The position numbers and the translations under genes were made by a program. Shown in pieces: positions 1 to 9,798 of a stretch of 64,000 bases of DNA. The notes below the pieces were generated by a model that was given only the letters and a program-made list of their open reading frames with translations, was not told where the DNA came from and did no database searches. Within the stretch, counting starts at the first letter, position 1; each line of letters begins with the position of its first letter. This DNA comes from Lepidodermella squamata (taxonomy: Eukaryota > Gastrotricha). The DNA lies in assembly GCA_047495785.1 (NCBI GenBank), contig JBLDXI010000025.1:744001-808000 (forward strand), read 5' to 3'.

Positions 1-312
1 AAAAATCGAATTTCAATCTCATGTTGACTCATGTCCGACCATGCAAGATAACGGATAACGGTGTCCTGATCTCAAAGCCTTGTAGCCATCATCGAAAAGC
101 AATATTCCTCAAAAGGGTGATCAAGAATTCAAATTCAATGTTCTACGGAATTTCCAAGTCGAAATTCCGATGATGTCATTCCCGCCGTGAACGGGTTACA
201 CACCTTTTCGAACAATCCCACTTGTTTACAAGCCAGACAATAGATCGTAGTTTTATTTCGCTCAATCTGTATACCTATCCACTATAGATCTATTAGATCT
301 CAATTCCTAGTG
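1..312. other. Intergenic, no feature seen
   Basis: AT-rich sequence before the first small secreted-protein gene. No convincing reading frame, repeat or RNA gene was recognised here. It is downstream of the minus-strand gene that ends at 313, so it probably contains that gene's 3' untranslated region. Confidence 0.4.
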
Positions 313-597
313 TCATTCGAAATTTCGTAGTTCTCGCTTTTGGTTGTAGCTTGGCCTGTAGCAAGAACATTCACGGCGTTGGAAGTCAGCGATCCATAGC
401 TCACAGCCTGAATTCGATCTCGGTGCATTGCCGGTTCGCAGCGATCTCCTCGAGCCGATTTTCCATCCACAGCTATGCTTGATCACCCGGCACAGGTCAA
501 AGCACGATCGGCCATTTGGCCAGGTCTCCTCGGCTAGGCAGCAACACAATACAAGAGCTAAGCAAGCTACAGATAACGCCACTGGAAATCGTGTCAT
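313..597 (-). CDS. Small secreted six-cysteine protein, copy 1
   Basis: A 94-residue protein in one exon. The start chosen is the ATG at 595-597, because it is followed directly by a hydrophobic signal peptide (about residues 1-22, ending near CLAEE). An upstream in-frame ATG would put a non-signal stretch in front. The mature part has the pattern C-x3-C-x6-C-W, then C-x2-W, then QRR-x-CSC, giving six cysteines and probably three disulfides. The same pattern occurs in the neighbour at 1313-1603 with little other identity, so the two are diverged tandem paralogues. No family was recognised. Size and cysteine density suggest a secreted peptide of unknown role; a toxin or antimicrobial role is not shown. 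Confidence 0.6.
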   Translation of the reverse strand: MTRFPVALSVACLALVLCCCLAEETWPNGRSCFDLCRVIKHSCGWKIGSRRSLRTGNAPRSNSGCELWIADFQRRECSCYRPSYNQKRELRNFE

Positions 598-1312
598 AAT
601 TATTGTGCTAGAAGCAGTGAAATTAAAAAATGGACCGGCCGAGAATCGCACCGAAGACACCCATCATCATCAGGCCGGATATTGCGGGCCGAAATTGCGT
701 GGACATATTTAGCTGTGATTGATGAGTCATCTCAGTTGTTTGTTTGTCTTTAACGTGTGGTTTTATTGTCCACACATCGATCGATATTAAAATGATTGCT
801 ATGCATAGAAGCCGTTCGCGTCGTGTCGCGTCCGTGCGCTTTGGCGCAATTTGAAAACAAGGTTGTCTGTCACTTGAGTGCGGATGACTAGCGCAGGCGG
901 TCTGAAACAATCCACCCCTGAATAATCAATCACACCCCACCAATGTCTTAGTATGAACTACAAAGACATTAAAAGAGTAGGTCAGAATTTTCGTTACCAT
1001 AGATCATAGACAACATGCATTTATTTAGCCAAAAATGTTCTCAACGCCTATCATGTCATTTCTCGTGTCAGCTGAGAATTTCAACTGGGTACGAGATATC
1101 TCCTCATCATCCTCATTATGAAGGCCCACCAGCGCATGACAAAACGAGCAAAAACATCCAAGAACTGACCTCATTTTTCTGATTTCAACTTCCAACCAAG
1201 TTTTGTAATTTTAAGCTTTAATACGACACGACATGGGCGATAAATTGAACTGATTCGAACAGTTTCATGCCTCTTTTAAACGAAAGATAGAACAAATTTT
1301 CCAAGTCCCTTG
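598..1312. other. Intergenic between the two Cys-rich genes
   Basis: About 0.7 kb between the two six-cysteine genes. It should hold the promoter of the 313-597 gene and the 3' end of the next one. The open frames in it are antisense or lack any family signal. No TATA box was clear. Confidence 0.35.
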
Positions 1313-1603
1313 TTAAGCCGTAAAAATATCGAACAGTTTTTTCGAGCTGGACGTTCTCGGGCAAGAGCATTGCCGCCGCTGCAGATCCGTTGTCCAGATA
1401 TCGCAGTTTGAGAATCCTGTGCTCGCGCCCAGCTGCACGTGGCTGTTTCGGTAGGCCGAGTAGCTCAGCCATTTGCAGCGGTCGCGCACCAGCCGGCATA
1501 GATCTCTGCAGTTGTACCAAGTTAGCGATGGTTCAGATGAGATACCAGGGATGAGATGGACGATGGTAAGGAATGTGACGGCTGTCAGCAAAATCGGCCT
1601 CAT
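1313..1603 (-). CDS. Small secreted six-cysteine protein, copy 2
   Basis: A 96-residue protein from the ATG at 1601-1603. Residues 1-23 form a signal peptide. The mature chain keeps the pattern of the 313-597 gene: NCRDLCR...C-K-W, a central SNCDIW and a final QRRQCSC. The framework C-x3-C-x6-C ... C-x2-W ... QRR-x-C-x-C is therefore conserved while the rest has changed. That supports both being real coding genes, since chance ORFs would not share it. No known family was recognised. It is single-exon as far as can be seen. Confidence 0.6.
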   Translation of the reverse strand: MRPILLTAVTFLTIVHLIPGISSEPSLTWYNCRDLCRLVRDRCKWLSYSAYRNSHVQLGASTGFSNCDIWTTDLQRRQCSCPRTSSSKKLFDIFTA

Positions 1604-2236
1604 TTCAAAAACTGAAAATTTTATGATAATAAAGCACAGCTAAATGTCTCTCAAAACTGAAATAGCTGAATGTCGTAGAAATTAATCCGCAACTATACAA
1701 AATCAATGAAAATTGCCTGATCAAATTGTTTGGCAATCAGACTTACGCTGAATTAGAAATAGTATATTTATTCCCTCTTAAGAAGCCTTAGCCGGACAGT
1801 AGACGGGGCACTTGTAGGCGTAATCACTATGCCGGCCCTAGAATACGTAAATGTTATCTATTTGCCGTTATCCGGTACAATTTTGATGTGAAGCAAATCA
1901 GGAAATCGCGTGGCCACAGCCCAGATTATTTACTGAATATAGACATTGCTCGGCCTGAAAAAATGGCTAAATTTCACCAGTGAAGCCTTCACAGTCTCAT
2001 CTCCAAAGTTACTGTAAAACATGAAGTTTCACTCGATGAAAATGGCTGTCAAAATTCAAAATGCTTTAACTCAATCTTTCTATGGTCAAGTGTTTACATT
2101 TGTATTACTCTTGCTTTATTTAATTTCTCTATTTTTAAGTATTCCAAACTAGTAAAAGTTCGGTTAAAAAGCATGAAAGGTCCTAAATAATGTCGTAAAT
2201 GCCATTCTTATTCTGTTGTTTTTCATTGCGGTGCAT
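1604..2236. other. Intergenic; 3' end of neprilysin copy A
   Basis: AT-rich. On the minus strand an AATAAA polyadenylation signal lies at 2115-2120, about 117 bases after the neprilysin stop codon, so transcription of that gene probably ends here. Nothing else was recognised. Confidence 0.45.
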
Positions 2237-4741
2237 CTAATCTGTTGGCCAAACACTGCAGCGCTTCCGCCCTTCTGGATTCATCTTTGAACCTACAGGG
2301 CAGCTGAAAGCCGCGGCGAATGGTTCGGAGTTCTTCATGCCCTCGTTCACTCTGAATGAAAGATACAACAATTAAACTTAACTTAAAAAAGTTACTGGTT
2401 CGCAATCTCACCTCCACGGAGGATAAGCATGCTCGTCTACGAGCATTGCTGCTTTTCCTTCCGCTGTGACCGCCAGACAGAAAGCTTGCGCAGCGCTTAC
2501 GAAATAGATCTGGTTGTTGTTGAGCGGGACGCCCGGGATTTCGTATCTCTTGAGGCCGTCGTCACCAAATGCCTTTTTGAAAGCGGCATAGGCGAACTTT
2601 CCACCAGCGTTATCGGCCGCGTTTTCACCAAGGGTGGCCTCGCCATAGCCAGCTTTATTCGGATTCAAGGCTTGGAACTGGTCGACGAGACACTTGAGCT
2701 GCTCCTCGAATTTAGTTAGAGACGATGCTTCCAGAATTGGCTTTGCCTCGCCATAAGCATTGAAGTTGATTCCCATGCTATCGAAACCATGCATTACCTC
2801 TGTTAATAAAGAAATCGATTAAAAAGCAGCATGTATGAAACAAACAAATCTGACCGTGTCCAATAGTTTGAGCGGGAAATCCCCAATTCCAAGCGCTGGG
2901 TAGATCGAAGCGGAAAGCGGGAGCAATGAAGTAGCCGGCAAGCAATGCAAACGTGTTGAGTGTTGGTTTGTAAAAAGCATTTTGATCCATAATTGTCGCT
3001 CCTTGCCAGCTAAAGAAAAATTAAAATTAAAATCCTGCCTTCAAGAATATCTCCCAAAACTTACACAGCCTCCAGACGGTTGACTGGACCATTAAGCTTC
3101 CTCAGCATTTTAACATTATTGAATTGCTCGAGAGCTTGTTTGTTGTGCACGAAATCGGGGCCTGGAATGCTCAATTCATCGTACTTCTCGTCAAAAGCAT
3201 CGCTCAAGAGGTCGGACGGGAAACCGGTAGCAAATTGAATCTTTTCAATCTTCAGCTTGACAGCAGCCTTCGATTTGTCGTCCAACCACGTTTGCTTATC
3301 TAGACCTTCACGAATCTCAGCCAGAACCAAGTTAGTCATATTCGTAAGGTAGTCAACATTTTCCTTGGAGAAGTACCGCTTCACAAAACGACGTGCTGTG
3401 AAAACATCGCCGAAATGTTGCTCCAGCAAGGAATCGCATGACGGCGCGGTCTCTTTCGTTTGCGCGCAGAACGCCTCATCGTCCATCTGCTCTGACTCAT
3501 GGGTGGACTGAGCAACGACTCGAAGCCTATACAAAGGTTGAGTTATCTCACAAGCGATTTCTTTTGAGTAGGCGTTGATTGCTGTTAGAACCGCATAGTT
3601 TTGGAATACGCGTTTGCTTCGGTCGGCGCCGAGTTTTTCGCGAGTCGATGCGATGAGCTTAGAAAGCTGTTCAAAGTAAGTCTTTCCGCGGAATGAGATT
3701 CGAAGATCCTGAGAATTGAGCGACTCGGCACCAGCCATGCCGCCTAACGCTTGGAAAAAACCACGCCAATTGATATTTGGGCTAACTTTCTCCAGCTCCT
3801 CCAAGCGCTCATCGAACTTGTCCTCCTTGTTTTCAATGAAATTATCTTTCTCAACATCGTCATTCTCCGCATCGCCCAAGTCGCCATTGTTAAATGGTGA
3901 AATCTGTGAGGTGAAATGAACTAATATTATAACACGGGTTTTGGCTATCCTGAGAGAAACTTACCAGAGCTAGCTCAACCTCAAACTCAGCCAGATCCTT
4001 TATGTAAGTGTCAGAAACTGTGTAGCGGTCTTTTCTGGGGATGATCGTCTTGAACAACTTTGTAATCTCAGTGACGTACATTTCTTTAGCATCGTTCAGC
4101 GTTGCGTTGTCTTCGTCGCCGACAATCAACATATGAATGTTGTCAGTGAAGCCAAAGAATGGCGTTGTCCTTGGACCAAGAATGAGCTGATATTCGGAGC
4201 CATTCGCTGGATTAGCATCAACGCTTACTGTGAAGAAAGCAGTTTCCCCGTTGATCAGCGTAGCCGGCAGAACGAATTCCAACGGAACCTTGACTTCCTC
4301 GCTGCTGATGAAAAGCCCTCCGGTATCTCGAGCGAGGTCGCGTAGAAAGGCGATGGACGATTCGGTGTCATCGAAACGATCAGCACCAGAAGTGCAAGAA
4401 GAATAGAACTTCAGGAATTTTTTCTCGGCAGCGGTGAAGCTTGAAGCGTTTGTTTTAACAAAGTCCTGGAGGGCTTTCTGCTTCAGATCTTCGAGAACAT
4501 CGTTCATTGGTTCATTTCGCGGCACGCCGTTCTTCAAAACGGTATTCTCGGCATATCCTCCACAGGCGAACTGGAAGAAGTCGTCGCATGGGTCGGCAGA
4601 TAGATCCAGATTGTTCAGAATGAAATCCGCTGCCCTGACGCAGCCAGCAGTTGTGCAAGATCCAACGCCAACTGATGGATCAATCGGCTTAGATGAGACG
4701 AAGCTCAATAAAGCTGTGACCGCTAAGGTGGACAAAATCAT
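2237..4741 (-). CDS. Secreted neprilysin-like M13 metallopeptidase, copy A
   Basis: Exons (-): 4741-3965, 3903-3065, 3009-2855, 2799-2412, 2351-2237, giving 757 residues, the usual M13 length. M13 enzymes are zinc endopeptidases that cut small peptides outside the cell. A signal peptide (about residues 1-18, [17 protein letters not shown]) replaces the usual N-terminal membrane anchor, so the enzyme is probably secreted. The substrate motif NAFY is present. The zinc motif HEVMH (590-594) is split by intron 3, and GENAADNAG carries the third ligand Glu649 and Asp653. The late HAYPPWRV and C-terminal MNP...C-x-VW motifs are also kept. All catalytic residues are present. Its paralogue at 9799-12291 has the same five exon lengths. 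Family call is firm; the substrate is unknown. Confidence 0.9.
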
Positions 4742-4778
4742 GGTTTTTAGTGCAGAGAAATATTAGCGAAAACCCCAG

Positions 4779-4788
4779 CTTAAATATA
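4779..4788 (-). promoter_or_regulatory. TATA-like box of neprilysin copy A
   Basis: On the minus strand the sequence TATATTTAAG lies about 40 bases upstream of the start codon at 4741. The paralogue has TGTATTTAAG in the matching place, which supports a core promoter with a very short 5' leader. Confidence 0.5.
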
Positions 4789-5288
4789 CAGCTCAGGAAT
4801 GCCGATCACAAAAAGTTGGCATAAGGTGTGAACAGATGTTAAAAGGTGTGAACGAAATAGGCTTACCTGGAATTCAAGGCTCGCGAATCGACAATGGAAT
4901 CCATCTTCAATTCAAAGCATTCCAACGTATCAACTTTGTGTTGAGAATGTTATATAATTTATAAATTTTGGGTGCTGTTTTTTTCATTCAGGTGTGACTT
5001 TTTGACTCACACTTTTTCACTATTTCACGCCCGGCATGTTAAATGGACGGCGAAACTTAGAACAATGTGAGCTTTTGATATAATGCTACACGAAATTGTC
5101 CAAAGTATTTATCAAGCAATATTATAATGTTCCCACGCGCTGGTTCAAATACGTATAAGGAAAAAAAGGTATTCTGTGAAAGAAAATTCCTCAGAGTGAA
5201 AAACCTTGAGACTAATGAAGATGCCTGTGGCGAAAAATATGTTACAAATGTCATCTCTCCTTTGAGCATAACATTTGAGCATAGAGAT

Positions 5289-5483
5289 ATTACCGTATTT
5301 GTTCTGATAGTAGCCCATCCACTAATAATCGCCCATCCCTAAAAGTAGCCCAAGGTTGAGAGGTAAAGTCGGTCCGAAAACATCAGAAATGAACGATTTA
5401 CCGACAATTATTTCTTGAAATTTTGAAAATTTCGAGGTTGAAATTTTAGTAGCCCGGGCTGTTATAGGAACAAATACGGTATT
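5289..5483. repeat. Short terminal-inverted-repeat element (MITE-like)
   Basis: TACCGTATTTGTTC at 5291-5304 is repeated in inverse orientation as GAACAAATACGGTA at 5468-5481. Between the ends the phrase TAGCCCATCC/CGCCCATCC recurs. A non-coding element of about 200 bp with inverted ends is typical of a non-autonomous DNA transposon. No certain target duplication was found. Confidence 0.45.
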
Positions 5484-5758
5484 ATGAATTTTGGGTTTAA
5501 AGCTATTACTCAAGCTCAAATGGCTATAACGCATTTGTTATCTATCTCATGAGCTTTTCAGAAACCGCAAACTGAATCCTATCCTCAGCCTCAGCCCAAT
5601 TCTCATTTCTCATTTATAGAGAACGTAGTAATCACACACAGGGCCGAATTAACGCATGGTCTTGGAGGGCTGGAGCGAGGACCGCGAAACGCGAAAAGCA
5701 AGTTAATGCTCAGAACGCGTTATAGACGCTAATTATCCATTGACAACAGTTTATCAGG

Positions 5759-5825
5759 AATTTTAAAGGCGAGAAGCCAAATTGCAAATTCCGAATTTGC
5801 AATTTGGCTTCTCGCCTTTAAAATT
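5759..5825. repeat. Perfect 32-bp-arm palindrome
   Basis: The arms 5759-5790 and 5794-5825 are exact reverse complements separated by three bases (CCG). As single-stranded DNA or RNA this would form a long stable hairpin. No coding role is apparent. It may be the relic of a foldback element. Confidence 0.8.
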
Positions 5826-6639
5826 TCCTCAAAATAATCACGAGTTTCATCTTTAGTGTCATTTATCACGCCGCCCCCTGACGAGATTTTTATTGAATTC
5901 TCGCCCCATAGGAAGATTTCAGCTCTCAACCCAAATTTGGAGCATTTTTAGGCTATTCAAGCAGATAACTCTTCAAAAATAGCGCATCGCTCGCGTTATG
6001 GTTACTAGTCTACATTTCCGCTGTAATAATGGATTTTTGTATTTGCCGCTTTCTGACCGATCGAAAATCAATGCAACAATCAACAATGTTGCGAAATCAT
6101 CAATTTTAGCCGATATGGCTAGGAAGCGCAGTGGGAAGACATGCACTAAAACCAGGTAGTGAGGTTTTACGACGTCCCGCGCCCGTATGCTGGAGAATTC
6201 GTTGAGATCGAGACTCGTGAAAACTTAAAATCAGAGAAATTGGGTACACATTTTCATTCATTCAATCAGTCAATCATTTTCAATCGGGAGCTAGTTCGTG
6301 AGTCCCATTTTCAAAAAATAGCGTTAGCTAAAGCTCGCTTCGCTCTTTGGGAGTGAATTTTTGTGCCTATTGGTAGCTTTTTAACTTTCTCAAAATTCAA
6401 CGCTCAGCTAGTCTTTCGCACACATAGGTGCAAAATTTCAGCTTTTTTGCTGGTTTATTATTGTAGTAATTAGTAATTGATGGCCCCAAATTAAAAAAAA
6501 ATTACAAAAAATGAGGCCGCCAACCGTCATAAGCCCAGGGCCGCCAGAAAGTTAATCCGGCCCTGATCACACATGTGGCATGTGTGGAATAACGTGGTGG
6601 GGATGGTGGATACGGTACCCAGCAGTTGGCCCTGCTGCT

Positions 6640-7062
6640 GGGGGAGCAAGTGGTCGAGCGGTCCAAGCACCTCACTGGCGGCGAAGAGGCACGGGTTTAA
6701 TCCCCAGAACCGCAACACCAATCATTCTTCTACGCATTGAATGCGGCGTTTCTGGGACCGTTAATCAAGCTGACAGGAAGACGTGTCGCCGACTACGGAG
6801 CCAAGGGCACAATCCTCGAGTGCGTACCTGCTGGTAACACCGCCAAGCAAATCCACCCGAGACCGCGGTTTCCTCCCTCCCGGTGTAGGACGCCATTCAC
6901 CGGCAATCAAGATATGGCTACTCAGTACGCAAAGCCTGGGGACCATGGTTCGACCATCAACCATGGGAATAGTTCATTCATAAGCCTTGTGATGATGTCT
7001 GATACCAAATGCTAAATGTCGAAAGGCAACTTGCATAAATAAAGAGTATGAGTATGAGTTTA
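6640..7062 (+). repeat. tRNA-derived SINE
   Basis: A TGGTCGAGCGG box at 6651-6661 matches the RNA polymerase III A box. GGTTTAATCCC at 6694-6704 matches the B box at normal tRNA spacing. The following ~350 bases are GC-rich and unlike the surroundings. The unit ends with a short GAGTAT repeat (about 7045-7059) after AATAAA. Head, body and simple-repeat tail are the layout of a tRNA-related SINE, with a Leu/Ser-like head. It could also be a decayed tRNA gene joined to unrelated sequence. Confidence 0.55.
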
Positions 7063-7846
7063 GCCCGTACCCGCCGGGTATGACCGCCATACAAGCAAAA
7101 TAGCTGGGTACGTCAACCAATCAGGAACATTGTTTACAATTTACGGCCAATCAAAGAATTTCTCGGACTGGCTCCCTTTTAAACGCAGCTGGCAGCTGAT
7201 TGGCCGGCTCTAATAACTTCAGAGCGTGTGGCAGCGCACTAATGCTACACGATATAATGCGCGCGCCCGCTTCGAGCGTGCTCACACAGTACACCATTCA
7301 TCGCCAATTGCGAGCGAAAGCAGTGCGCGATTGCGCGCGCGCCTGCACACACTCACGAATCACGATTTTCTTTCGTCTATTTCTTTCCCATTTCGGAAGA
7401 TAATCGCGCGCAAATTTGCAACCCGACCCAACTTTTCGAGCTGATTCAGAATATCTAATTTGTTTTTCGAAATTCCTCAGACTTCAAAACTTTTAGATTT
7501 CATAGCAGCAGCTATTTGTAAAATCGAAATTTCCTAATTCCTGACGAAAATGGAATGTTTCACATATTTCTAGCACAATGAAACAGCTTAGTTTCTTGCC
7601 AGTAAGTGAAAACGGGAATTTTTTTAGCCGAATTTGTAATTTTTCAAGCACAATGTTAACTTATCCTGAAGGAGAATGCCATGACTTCCCAAAAATGTTC
7701 CGCGTGCTAAACACGCCAATACTGTATGCATCCTAGTGCTCAGCTTCATAATACTTCGGGATAAATTCTAGTAATGGAATAACCCATGCGAGCGATGCGC
7801 AGTATCGCGAGTGCATTTTTTTCCATTTTTTAGACATGCCCTCATT

Positions 7847-8619
7847 AAGCTGGGTTCACGGACTCGCGATTTGTCGCGCACTTGTTCACGGACTCAGCGT
7901 TGTCGCGCGTGTCGCGGGTGTCGCATCAGTGTTTTGCGCGACAAAACGGTAGTGCGTTCACGGACTCAGCGACGCGACGGGCGCCCGAACAATAGGGCTG
8001 GGCGGCCGTTGCGTAACAGCGAGCGACAGAAAGAACAATGGATTTTGTCGCGTGTCGCGTCGCGAGGGTGAAAATCGCCTGTTTTGAGCGCGACAACGCG
8101 ACAACGCGACAAGTTCTGACAAGGCAAGAAGGCAATAATAATAATAAACCATAAATCGCCCGCCCGCTCAAGATCAAATGCCGCCCACGCAAAACACTGG
8201 TTTAATAATAACTCAATGATAAGCGCATAGGCTTTATTTTCATTTTTTCGCACGAGAACCCCCATATTCATTCGATAGAGAATTGTTTAGATTTTATTGC
8301 AGTATAAAAACCGCCACGATATTTGAAGGTAGCCATTTGACTACTGCGCGCGCGGCCAAAATGTTGTTGAAAATTATTTATGTTTTTCTTCAATTTTGTT
8401 CCGCTTTTACCCGCAATTGCGCAACCGACGCTTGGGGGCCGGGCGGAACTACTGTGGGCCCGCAATTGAGCCACAACAAAAGTTTGTCGCGCGCGACAGA
8501 ATTTTCAAGCGTGACTATCTGTGTGTGTCGCGTCGCTGTTTTCGTGCGACACACCCGCGACAGTCGCGTCGTCGCGCGCGACACTTGTCGCGCAGTCGCA
8601 GAGTTCGTGAACCTAGCTT
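7847..8619. mobile_element. Non-autonomous DNA transposon with CGCGACA subterminal repeats
   Basis: The ends AAGCTGGGTTCACGGACTC (from 7847) and GAGTTCGTGAACCTAGCTT (to 8619) are imperfect inverted repeats. Inside each end the motif TGTCGCG/CGCGACA is repeated many times, making the ends very GC-rich while the centre is ordinary. No transposase frame is present. Terminal inverted repeats plus clustered subterminal motifs fit a non-autonomous cut-and-paste element. The target duplication is unclear (possibly TTA). Confidence 0.55.
8225..8365. repeat. Dispersed repeat, copy 1
   Basis: The run from TTTATTTTCATTTTTTCGC through CGAGAACCCC, CATATTCATT, TATAAAAA and GCGCGCGCGGCC has a recognisable relative at about 50950-51090, inside an intron of lectin copy 3. 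Order and spacing are conserved with point differences, so both are copies of one interspersed element. Confidence 0.55.
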
Positions 8620-9032
8620 TATGCTAATACATTTTCAAGGAGGATTTGTCCGATCAAATAATTAGAAAACTCTTCCTCATGATCTTAGTCTTGCAAGATC
8701 AAGATTATCTTTTTATTGTCCAGCTGAAAGTGAAGTTCCATACAGTAGTAGTCCGAATCTGTTTTAACTGTCAAACAAGCCCTAAAGGGCGGGTGCGTTT
8801 CTTTATTCTCAACAACAAGGCAGAAAGCAGAGACCGCATTTCTGCTGAAAAGCTGAGGAAATGTATGTAATACTCCTTGTAAGTCTTTATTTCCCGCTCC
8901 AAAGCAGTTAAGAACAATCAATCAATGAGACGATTGGTAAATTCTCGATATTCTTCATTAAATCATAACTAAATCATCCATCCGATTCATTCAACAGACA
9001 AGTCATATTTAAAATTACTATTCCGCATCTCA

Positions 9033-9391
9033 TTAGTTCTTAATGTAGGTATATTGCCCAGAAGATTGCGTGACCTTGCTGTCGCAGCCCAGTAAGACGT
9101 GACAGAATTTGACACTGGAGAGGAAAGTGAATCCGATGCAGGTTTTAGACTCGCTACAAAAAGCAGCACACGCCGGAATATTTGAATTTTTCTTCACAGA
9201 GCCAATAGTGTCGTGATCGATAAAGCAATTATAGCTAACAGACGTGTAGCCAGCAACCGCTGAAAATACAAATGATTTCAATAGTCATAGCCAGCAGCGT
9301 CAGTATCAGAAAACCTACTAATGTTCTGCGCCGAGATAGCCGATACGACCGCCAAGAAAACGGCCAATGCAGGAAGAAAGGACCCAGCCAT
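9033..9391 (-). CDS. Secreted single-domain PAN/apple-like protein
   Basis: Two exons on the minus strand, 9391-9319 and 9259-9033, joined across a 59-bp GT..AG intron, give 99 residues. The first exon supplies the ATG and a clear signal peptide (about residues 1-21, MAGSFLPALAVFLAVVSAIS). Without it the second exon would have no start matching its role. The mature part has a PAN-like core, C-x(3)-C-x(5)-C-I-G-F-x-F, followed by further cysteines. PAN/apple modules bind proteins or sugars. It lies between the two neprilysin copies on the same strand. The splice choice restores one frame and is well supported; the domain call is by eye. Confidence 0.65.
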
Positions 9392-9798
9392 TTCAATTGT
9401 AAATGAGAATGAAGTTTAAAGAGAAATTATTACAATGATACTTCGCGAATTATGGGGGTATTTATTGAGTCCACCCAGTTTTCACCAGAAAAACAATTTG
9501 GTGACGCAGCATTTTGCTGCCAAAAATACGAGAGAACAAGTACTGCGTGATCGATTAAAATACAGTGTTGATATTACAGTTGAAATACCTCGTTGTCATT
9601 AGCAGCAGATGTTTAATTGTTTTTTACTTGTTTGTCGTACTCGGTATTATTTTCCCCATAAGCATTAGACATTAGATATCGTTGCTGCTCAATTCATTGC
9701 TATTTCATTTATCATTCGTGGTGGCATTTTCGTGGTAGCATTTATAATTTGTCCATTGTAACGTTCAAAATTCGGAAATATCATATTGGCGAATTGTT
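9392..9798. other. Intergenic between PAN gene and neprilysin copy B
   Basis: About 0.4 kb with no reading frame of note. It contains the promoter of the minus-strand PAN gene and the 3' end of the minus-strand neprilysin. Nothing else was recognised. Confidence 0.4.

Larger units (their letters stand above)
4800..9032. other. Repeat-rich intergenic region
   Basis: More than 4 kb without a convincing host gene. It holds several probable small transposons, listed separately: a TIR element at 5289-5483, a palindrome at 5759-5825, a tRNA-derived SINE near 6640-7062, and a CGCGACA-rich TIR element at 7847-8619. Open frames inside these have no family signal and are not called as genes. From 8620 to 9032 nothing was recognised. 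Confidence 0.5.

Noticed and set aside
6580-7015. Several overlapping open frames, 60-90 codons each
   Set aside because: They lie inside the tRNA-derived SINE, overlap each other on both strands and have no motif or splice support.
7811-8665. Arg-rich open frames on both strands
   Set aside because: They are by-products of the CGCGACA repeats in the TIR element; composition is biased and no domain is visible.
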